Source: Archivesica marissinica (Eukaryota; Mollusca; Bivalvia; Venerida; Vesicomyidae). From it: DNA of 64,000 bases. The stretch is taken from contig CM026404.1 in assembly GCA_014843695.1 (NCBI GenBank), positions 56,798,608 through 56,862,607 on the forward strand. Direction: 5' to 3'. Every line of letters begins with the position of its first letter. Within the stretch, counting starts at the first letter, position 1. The notes under the pieces are model-generated. The model ran no database searches. It was not told the origin of the DNA and was given only the letters and a program-made list of their open reading frames with translations. Shown one piece after another: positions 57,045 through 64,000 of the stretch. Both the position numbers and the translations under genes were made by a program.

Positions 57045-57172
57045 ACTTATCGTAACGTATCTAAATAATATGAAATAGGTGCTACATATCATCGGGGAAA
57101 GCCAATAAAAGGTTGAAGACTAATCAATTATTGAACTAAGTCTACATAATAGTAGGACTATATGGCTTACAT

Positions 57173-57407
57173 ACGGGTCTGTAGTCCAGTGGTAACACGC
57201 TGGACTGGTAATCCAGGGATCGCAGGTTCGATCCCCCGTCTGACCCTAATAAAATTAACAGACTTTCAGATGGAACTTTAAACCGAGGTCTCGTGTCGGT
57301 GCTTTACACCGTGCACGTAAAAGAACCAGAGGAGACTCTGGAATGGGTCTCTCTCTCTCTGTATCATTGCACTATCCTCCAAAAATCTAAAATGACTAAT
57401 CTCTTAT
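57173..57407 (+). mobile_element. SINE family C, tail missing
   Basis: Head TCTGTAGTCCAGTGGTAACA with GGTTCGATCCCCCGTCTGAC, body, ending at AAATGACTAATCTCTT. The usual hairpin tail is replaced by an inverted partial copy. Confidence 0.9.
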
Positions 57408-57547
57408 CGTCACTACCGGTTGCCCATATGAGCGAAGCCTCCTGAAGAGATTAGTCATTCTAGAGTTGTTGGAGGATATTGCAATGATACAGACATAGAC
57501 CCATTCCAGAATCGTCTCCTGTTCTTTTACTTGCACGGTGTAACTAA
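57408..57547 (-). mobile_element. SINE family C, inverted partial copy abutting the previous one
   Basis: ATCGTCACTACCGGTTGCCC, then GAAGAGATTAGTCATTCTAG and GCACGGTGTAA; the reverse complement of the right half of the adjacent copy, so the two form a long snap-back. Confidence 0.88.
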
Positions 57548-57603
57548 CATGTCCCGGAGACAGTTCCAACGGTGACCAATCGTCTTCAACGGACGATGAA
57601 CCC

Positions 57604-57838
57604 TGTGGAAGTCGTGATAGCGCAGTGGATGCGCGTTCGCTTCAGGTGCGAAAGGTCCGGAGTTCGAGCCCCGCTGGAGCCGTTACGATTGTGCCCTTAG
57701 GCAAGGCATTTAAATTCCACGTTGCCTCTTCTCTCTCCCTCGTGGCGATGGATTCCATCAGGAATGAGGTCTCGAGAGTGATTAATATAAGTTTGAAAGA
57801 ACTTGTTTCGCAATCGAGCTAAAATAAATTTGTATAAA
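57604..57838 (+). mobile_element. SINE family A, full length
   Basis: GTGGAAGTCGTGATAGCGCA to TCGAGCTAAAATAAATTTGT; close to the family consensus. Confidence 0.94.
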
Positions 57839-57844
57839 CTAACC

Positions 57845-58275
57845 CTGGCTACTGTAGATACAGCGATACTTATCCGTTACCTCTATCGAGTTTGGTGATG
57901 ATTCAGCTTATCTGGTGCTCCTAGAAATATACCGAGGATTGCTATATATCTGCCCGATGGACGGATTGGAGGATACCTGATCGATTCCTTCACTAGTGTG
58001 AACTCGAAATTATAGTTTTATTTCATTATGTGTAAATACCGATGCCTTATTGGTCATAAGATCATCCTAATACAGTGAATTCGAGTTTATCGGTTTGTGT
58101 ATTTCATTATTTGCAGGTGTCGATCTCTTACTATTAGGAAACTGTATACCCGGCACCAGAGTGAATTCTAGTTTATCGGTGTATTTCATTATTCGTAGAT
58201 ACCGATGCCTTACTGGGTTTGAAACTATCCCATTAGAGTGAATTCGAGTTTATCAGTTTATTTTATCATTTGTAG
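57845..58275. repeat. Decayed duplications of the downstream Dispatched exon start
   Basis: At 57850-57990 a diverged copy resembles the whole exon at 58276-58399 (GTAGATACAGCGATACTTAT, then ATACCGAGGATTGCTATATA). Three further ~80-bp repeats at about 58016, 58095 and 58170 each carry a TTTCATTAT..GTAG or GCAG tract followed by ATACCGATGCCTTACTGG-like sequence, i.e. copies of the 3' splice site and first codons. Confidence 0.65.
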
Positions 58276-58399
58276 ATACCGATTTCTTACTGGTTGTCGA
58301 ACCGATACTCGTACAATCATACCGAGGATTTCTACCTGTTTGATGAACTCATTGGAGAAGCGAAGGGCGACTACTCCACTGCACTGAAAACGGATCCAT
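58276..58399 (+). CDS. disp: Dispatched-like protein, exon
   Basis: Acceptor TATCATTTGTAG, donor GTAAGT at 58400; 41 codons plus one base (exit phase 1). Translation IPISYWLSNRYSYNHTEDFY, LFDELIGEAKGDYSTALKTD, P. The final T joins CT of the next exon to make serine. Chosen over the upstream look-alike acceptors because only this one continues in frame to a consensus donor. Confidence 0.88.
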
Positions 58400-58439
58400 G
58401 TAAGTACTATGAGTAGCCCGCATGTCAACTAGATAGCTT

Positions 58440-58810
58440 CTTATCTTGAAGGAATTCTTAAGTAATCCAATACCCCCCCCCCCCCAATGGAATACCGTAC
58501 ATACAGAGATGAAGGTCAAGTAAATTGTAGTCAAATATCTTAACTTGAAGCACTTCTTAAGTAATTCAATATCCCAATGGTTAACCGTATCTACAGAGAT
58601 GGGGGTCGTGTAATTTGTAGTCAAAGATCTTAACTTAAAGCAATTCTTAAGTAATTCAAGATCCCAATGGTTAACCGTATCTACAGAGATGGGGGTCGTG
58701 TAATTTGTAGTCAAAGATCTTAACTTGAAGCAATTCTTAAGTAATTCAAGATCCCAATGAGATACCATGCCTACAGAGATGAAGGTCAAGTTATTTGAAG
58801 TCATCGATGT
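58440..58810. repeat. 90-bp tandem repeat, four units
   Basis: Units with CTTAAGTAATTCAAGATCCC, AATGGTTAACCGTATCTACA, GAGATGGGGGTCGTGTAATT and TGTAGTCAAAGATCTTAAC. The first unit carries a C11 tract near 58472. Multiple-of-three length gives a minus-strand open frame that is not a gene. Confidence 0.9.
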
Positions 58811-59349
58811 TAACCACTCGGCCACGGTGACTATGCTGATTTAATTAGAACACGTATCACCATGTATTGGTATGCATCATAATTTCTTGAAAACATGTAC
58901 TAGTATACCGTCACCTAGCCTGGGAACAGGCGTCGATATATTTTGCCTTGTCAGTCAAATAAATATATTTCAACACCGAGACTATTAATTGGGCCGTATT
59001 GAGTTTCTGGACATATCATGTCATTTTACCAGAAGTTAAAAAGTGAAAAATCGACAGACTGGCACCCAGACTATTCCGTTTCTATATATAGCGATATTAT
59101 CTTGTAGAGAAGAGTTGTCGTTCTTCAAATCTACACCCTCAAAAAAGTGGGTGTAAGTAGATGGCGCTACGATCGAAAATCCAGTTTCCCCAGGCTGTCA
59201 TTTTGCCAGAAGTTAAAAAGTGAAAAATCGACAGACTGGAACCCAGGCTAACCGTCACCAGCCTCACGTTGAATGAATATATAAAATATGTACATCCTTA
59301 TAAACTCATTTTTCAGCTCGAATATATGGCAATAATATACAGTACATAG
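58811..59349. other. Dispatched intron with a short duplicated segment
   Basis: 59030-59080 and 59205-59250 share CCAGAAGTTAAAAAGTGAAA then AATCGACAGACTGG.ACCCA. No exon or element was otherwise recognised. Confidence 0.5.
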
Positions 59350-59444
59350 CTATACAAATAAACACAACATTGACACAACTGGCACTGTCTTACACTGATG
59401 GAATACAAGTCATGACACTCTGGGAGGACTTCGTTAATGATCAA
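59350..59444 (+). CDS. disp: Dispatched-like protein, exon
   Basis: Acceptor AGTACATAG (AG at 59348-59349), donor GTAAGA at 59445. CT completes the serine from the previous exon; exit phase 0. Translation IQINTTLTQLALSYTDGIQV then MTLWEDFVNDQ. The polypyrimidine tract is weak, so the start rests on phase agreement. Confidence 0.82.
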
Positions 59445-59584
59445 GTAAGAGTGATCGTTCTTTTAAAATTAACTACTTTATTTTATTTTTATCTCGATTG
59501 CGAAACATGTGATTTGACAACACCGATACCTAATTACGCATGGAATCCAACGCCATGCGCGCGAGAGAAGAGGCAATATACAGT

Positions 59585-60145
59585 TAGGTGTATCACACGT
59601 TTATCTGTCACGTACTACATCGCACGTGTATCACACGTTTATCTGTCCATGTTCTACATCACACGTTTATCTGTCCATGTTCTACATTGCACGTGTATCA
59701 CACGTTTATCTGTCACGCACTACATCACACGTTTATCTGTCACGTACTACATCACACGTTTATCTGTCACGTACTACATCGCACGTGTATCACACGTTTA
59801 TCTGTCCATGTTCTACATCACACGTTTATCTGTCCATGTTCTACATCACACATTTATCTGTCCATGTTCTACATCACACGTTTATCTGTCCATGTTCTAC
59901 ATCACACGTGTATCTGTCACGTACTACATCGCACGTGTATCACACGTTTATCTGTCACACACTACATCACACGTTTATCTGTCACGTACTACACCGCACG
60001 TGTATCCGTTATGTACTACACCACACGTGCATCACACATTTATCTGTCCATAAGTGCTACATCACACGTTTATCGGTCACGTACTACATAAAAACGTTTA
60101 TCGGTCACGTACTACATCAAACGTTTATCTGTCACGTACTACATT
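59585..60145. repeat. Irregular 25-39-bp minisatellite
   Basis: Runs of ATCACACGTTTATCTGTCAC, GTACTACATC and TCCATGTTCTACATC in varying combination, all in the intron after the exon at 59350-59444. Confidence 0.92.
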
Positions 60146-60945
60146 CTTGCCATTCCATCATTATGACAATGCGTTTCTTGTAACAAAATCACATCATACT
60201 TATTATCTTTCAGCAGGTTGAATATCAGTGTTCTTTTCTTCTCTTCGTTTTGGTCCCGGCGCGTCGTGTGACAATACCAGATTCGTGTTTGATAGTTTGC
60301 ATATATGGATCTAACGTTTCCTTATTGCTACATTAAAATTACAATAACGCGATGCTGTAAATATATGCGAACGTTTACCAACATCAAGTCCAAACATTTG
60401 CCACTACTGTTTAAGTTTCTCTACAATTTATATTTACTGAACACATAAACTCGCCATTACTATTCGCCAAGCAATTTATACCATTTAAACGTACTCCAAC
60501 ATGGGAAGGGATTCATATAAGCTTTAAGCTTGTTTCTCGACCCATATCGGTTCCAATGTATAACAATTGTGTTTATATATGTATATATGTATTTGATCCG
60601 AATAAAATATGTTTAAACTAATGTCCTTTTCTTTGCAATTCTCAACCCATTAACGTTAATAGAAACAATTGAAATATTCATTATGTAGATAATAAATTAA
60701 GTTATATAGAAAAATAGTGTCAGTCACAGTAGACTACGTCATCTGGCGGAGGGATACACACTTTCACTCCACAAGGACAGGTTGTCACGTGTTCGTGACA
60801 TGCTCGACGAAATGGGAGTATCGGTGTTTTTTTGGAGCCTGTACAACTTTAGGAGAGGCATTATTCATGTTTCTTGCTCAGTTATCGTTCTTTTTGCAGT
60901 TTGGAGTATTTATATTTTCTACCGTCGCTGAATTGTATATATAAT
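60146..60945. other. Dispatched intron, no feature seen
   Basis: AT-rich; short open frames (for example 60717-60944) show no family resemblance. Confidence 0.45.
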
Positions 60946-60954
60946 GTTTAACAC

Positions 60955-61155
60955 AAATATAATGTCCGTAGAAATACCCATTTAAACATATGCTTTACAA
61001 ATAACGTTAACACATAGATAAATAGTGTCCGTAGAAATACCCATTTAAACATATGCTTTACAAATAACGTTAACACATAGATAAATAGTGTCCGTAGAAA
61101 TACCCATTTAAACATATGCTTTACAAATAACGTTAACACATAGATAAATAGTGTC
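60955..61155. repeat. 63-bp tandem repeat, three units
   Basis: AATAGTGTCCGTAGAAATAC, CCATTTAAACATATGCTTTA, CAAATAACGTTAACACATAG, ATA; units virtually identical, suggesting recent duplication. Confidence 0.93.
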
Positions 61156-61421
61156 AGCTGTAATACTCACTCCCTAAACCATGTTTCATTGCAGATTTAA
61201 ACACGGTAACATTTCCTGTTTGTTGTTGCGTATACAGACAAATTGCCGAGCAATGTTAGAAATATGCTCTTCATTAGATTATGAATATTTTTATCCGTCT
61301 ATGTTTACAATATGATGTGATGTTTATAGTCGATTATAAAAGCTCATCAGAGCTTATGTCATTTGGGATATGTCTTGCCGACTCAAAATAAAATTTATCT
61401 TATCTTATCTTACAATAACAG

Positions 61422-61499
61422 ATGAAAAACATGCCGGCCGGTATGAACAATGCATTCCAAACAACGAGCGTTATGTGGAATTGGCTCATTTCATGCCAG
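61422..61499 (+). CDS. disp: Dispatched-like protein, exon
   Basis: Acceptor CTTACAATAACAG, donor GTAAGC at 61500; 26 codons, phase 0 at both ends. Translation MKNMPAGMNNAFQTTSVMWN then WLISCQ. It leads from the second extracellular domain toward TM8. Confidence 0.88.
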
Positions 61500-61579
61500 G
61501 TAAGCACAGTGGAACTCATCAGCGTCACGTTTTCATATTTCAAGTTTTCATATTTTACGAAGATAGTCTTATGAAAAAA

Positions 61580-61708
61580 AAGACTAATAATAACCTAATA
61601 ATAACCTAGTAATAACCTAATAATAACCTAATAATAACCTAATAATAACCTAATAATAACCTAATAATAACCTAATAATAACCTAATAATAACCTAATAA
61701 TAACCTTG
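61580..61708. repeat. 11-bp tandem repeat
   Basis: About 11 units of AATAATAACCT, starting ~80 bp after a Dispatched donor. Confidence 0.93.
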
Positions 61709-61791
61709 AAGTATTGAGTCAAATTAGTGACTTTAGTATTATAACGCGACCCAGCTAATAACGTACATACTTGTAGAGTAAAATCTACCTC

Positions 61792-62326
61792 GGGTTATTC
61801 TGCGATATACCTACCTTGAACTATGCTGTGCGCGCACCGTGTTTTGGCTATTGCATTTATACAATGCGTGTAAAGTTTTATGAATGAAAGTCACGTGATG
61901 TTTGTAAAAAAAATACCGTGGGAATTCACGGAAGTGAGCTATTTTTAGAATCAGATAATCTCTTGTCCGTCTTGTTTTTCTGTTAAGTAACGTTTCAGTT
62001 ACTATTCTGTAAGTTTTATTTGACAAAATAAATAAAATTATTGATCAGTTACAACTTTTGTTCATTTATGCACTAGATTGATATTTTCCATAGCAAAATA
62101 ACATCATCACCCCTTACGCGGGAGGAAATTTCGAAAGCCAAATGCAGCGGCGTTTGAAGAAAATACTCCTTTAAAATTATTAGAAGTAAGTCGTGTTAGA
62201 CTCGAAATAATAAGCATCAACCGTGGTATATCGCAGAATAACCCTCATTTGTCGTTCTTATTTCTACGCATAAGAACTTCAAACTCGGGTTATTCTGCGA
62301 TATACCACGGTTGATACTTATTATTT
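61792..62326. repeat. Hairpin-forming element with GGGTTATTCTGCGATATACC ends
   Basis: The 20-base motif GGGTTATTCTGCGATATACC occurs at 61792 (+), inverted at 62225-62244 and again (+) at 62287. The last two belong to 40-bp arms (62205-62244 and 62287-62326) with one mismatch and a 42-bp loop. Possibly one small inverted-repeat element plus a fold-back duplication of its end. Confidence 0.8.
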
Positions 62327-62479
62327 CTTAAATAGTTGGCCATGTATAGTAATAACGTTTTAAATATTTCTGTCTAAGATCTCTACATTTCGGACATATA
62401 AGTAGGACATGATATTCACTTTCTATCATGCCTGTATTGCAATATATACATATTCTTTGATTTCTGGGTATGCTTTTGT

Positions 62480-62709
62480 TTACACAAATTTATTTTAGCT
62501 CGATTGCGAAACAAGTTCTTTCAACTTATATTAATCACTCTCGAGACTTCATTCCTGATGGAATCCATCGCCATGAAGGAGAGAGAAGAGGCAATGTGGA
62601 ATTTAAATGCCTTGCCCAAGGGCACAATCGTAACGGCCCCAGCGGGGCTCGAACTCCGGACATTTCGCACCTGAAGCGAACGCGCATCCATTGCGCTATC
62701 ACGACTTCC
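62480..62709 (-). mobile_element. SINE family A, full length
   Basis: Tail TTTTAGCTCGATTGCGAAAC at the left, head ending CGCTATCACGACTTCCA at the right. Confidence 0.93.
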
Positions 62710-62809
62710 AGCGGTATGCTTTGATATCTTCCACACTCGATAGCTAACTCACGGGATGAAGTTCGTATATACATGTACTAACATAGTCTAGTTGTTTAAT
62801 TGCTTTCAG

Positions 62810-62980
62810 CTGCTAGCGAAGAACGCCGTGTTCGGACTTATCATAGGCGTGTCCCTTGCCCTTCCTATACTCATCATAGCAACAAGGAATATAATCACCG
62901 GTTGCCTAGCAACATTCTCAATGTGCTGCAGTACCATATGCGTCGTAGGAGTTATTCCTCTTGGCGGTTGGAAATTTGAC
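62810..62980 (+). CDS. disp: Dispatched-like protein, exon (TM8-TM9)
   Basis: Acceptor TTAATTGCTTTCAG, donor GTAAGT at 62981; 57 codons, phase 0 at both ends. Translation LLAKNAVFGLIIGVSLALPI, LIIATRNIITGCLATFSMCC, STICVVGVIPLGGWKFD. Two hydrophobic helices form the start of the second RND transmembrane bundle; GVIPLGGWKFD precedes the segment that carries the second bundle's TM10 motif, which is beyond the recognised exons. Gene continues past the window. Confidence 0.9.
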
Positions 62981-63232
62981 GTAAGTTTTACACCTCGTCA
63001 TTTGTGGAATTCATGGGCACGGATTTTAATAGCAATACCATTGGCTGGTCCATTGAATGGGCGTGGCGCCCCCTAAGGACGAGGGCTTCTGATGCTCTCT
63101 CGAAAGTATGCCCCGGACAACCTCTTTCGATAATAATGGTCAGCTAAATTCCTAATTATCATAATCACACATGTTCTTAACTGAGCACCGCCCGTATGCA
63201 AAACGACCCTTGACAAGGCGCATCATAGATTA

Positions 63233-63464
63233 GTTTATACAAATTTATTTTAGCTCGATTGCGAAACAAGTTGTTTCAACTTATATTAATCACTCTCGAG
63301 ATCTCATTCCTGGTGGAATCCATCGCCACGAGGGAGAGAGAAGAGGCAACGTGGAATTTAAATGCACTGCCTAAGGGCACACTCGTATCGGCTCCAGTGG
63401 GACTCGAACTCCGGACCTTTCGCACCTGAAGCGAACGCGCATCCACTGCGCTATCACGACTTCC
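63233..63464 (-). mobile_element. SINE family A, full length
   Basis: Minus-strand copy, tail TTTATTTTAGCTCGATTGCG at the left, head ending GCGCTATCACGACTTCCAC. Confidence 0.93.
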
Positions 63465-63587
63465 ACAAATATCATCGATTGGCACTGTCTGTAGCAATAA
63501 ATACCAGCCATGGGAATCGCAGAATGTGGCTGCTTACCACGTATGGCTGTTTACTGGAGGTAAACTGTTTCATAAAACAACAGGCTC

Positions 63588-63811
63588 TCCGATTAACACA
63601 GTGGTTAGCGCGCTCGCTTCTCACCACTGCAACTCGGGCTTCGATCCTCCGATCGGGAAGTATGTGAGATGGACAGGTGGCTTTTCTCCGGGTACTCCTG
63701 TATCCTCCCACACGAATGACCACATTAACGCTTTCATCCACGCCAACGAGAGTGATTAATATAAATTGTTAGAACTTGCTTCGCAATCGTTGTAAAATAA
63801 ATCAAGTTTAA
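63588..63811 (+). mobile_element. SINE family B with internal deletion
   Basis: CCGATTAACACAGTGGTTAG to GTAAAATAAATCAAG; ~22 bp of the body (GTACGGTGGTCGCCAGATCG region) is deleted. Confidence 0.9.
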
Positions 63812-63835
63812 ACCAATACAATTTCGGAATTTAGA

Positions 63836-64000
63836 AACTGGCTGCTTAATAGAGGTTGGCTGCTTAATAGAGGTGGCCACTAACACAGATTTGACTCTAT
63901 ATATTACTTGTTATTGTCAATGTTTAAGCGACCAGACGCTCTTCCTGCATGGGAAGTGTACATGCTTGTCTATTTCAGTTTGTATTAAAATGTAACCGAG
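63836..64000. repeat. GGCTGCTTAATAGAGG repeat and window end
   Basis: GGCTGCTTAATAGAGGTTGG and GCCACTAACACAGATTTGAC match the family at 36600-36800. A TCTATTTCAG at 63969-63978 could open another exon (FVLKCNR), but only 22 bases remain. Confidence 0.6.

Noticed and set aside
58349..58825. 158-codon minus-strand frame
   Set aside because: Reading of the 90-bp tandem repeat that overlaps a well supported Dispatched exon on the other strand.
63979..64000. Start of the next Dispatched exon (FVLKCNR)
   Set aside because: Acceptor TCTATTTCAG is good and the phase fits, but 22 bases do not show a convincing family match.

Overview
This is animal nuclear DNA: AT-rich, with spliced genes, long introns, tRNA-derived SINEs, DNA transposons and very many minisatellites. 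The mix suggests a marine invertebrate, most likely a mollusc or other lophotrochozoan. That placement is inference, because no species-diagnostic sequence is visible. One run of 1,000 N (19540-20539) marks an assembly gap.

Two protein-coding genes are supported, both on the + strand and both incomplete. The left third (about 2.0-17.7 kb) carries six consecutive exons of insulin-degrading enzyme (IDE, an M16 zinc metalloprotease). Their splice phases agree throughout and there are no frameshifts. The exon with the HxxEH zinc motif lies before the window. The C-terminal ~60% of the protein is not found after exon 6, where a 33-bp minisatellite runs into the N gap. The right third (46.8-63.0 kb) carries eight consecutive exons of a Dispatched-like RND/sterol-sensing-domain membrane protein, the family that releases lipid-modified Hedgehog ligand. 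Its phases also agree. Its first exon(s) and its C-terminal half are outside the recognisable part of the window.

About 25 kb (roughly 40%) of the window is tandem repeat, with at least 20 arrays of different unit length. Many fill an intron of IDE or Dispatched almost from donor to acceptor. In IDE exon 2 a 57-bp array has copied the exon end together with its 5' splice site about 19 times, partly in frame. This is the most unusual structure seen.

Mobile DNA: an apparently intact Tc1/mariner element (10835-12347) with a complete DD34E transposase, perfect 24-bp terminal inverted repeats and TA duplications; a three-layer nest at 53.6-56.0 kb (two hAT-like elements with 8-bp target duplications and a truncated LINE inside); a ~5.3-kb palindrome-like structure (37.0-42.3 kb) holding decayed pieces of a recurrent invertebrate element-type protein in opposite orientations; and about 30 SINE copies. 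The SINEs fall into four main families which, in two pairs, share the same 3' tail behind different tRNA-like heads. The 20.5-46.7 kb stretch contains no convincing exon of either gene and is essentially a repeat landscape.
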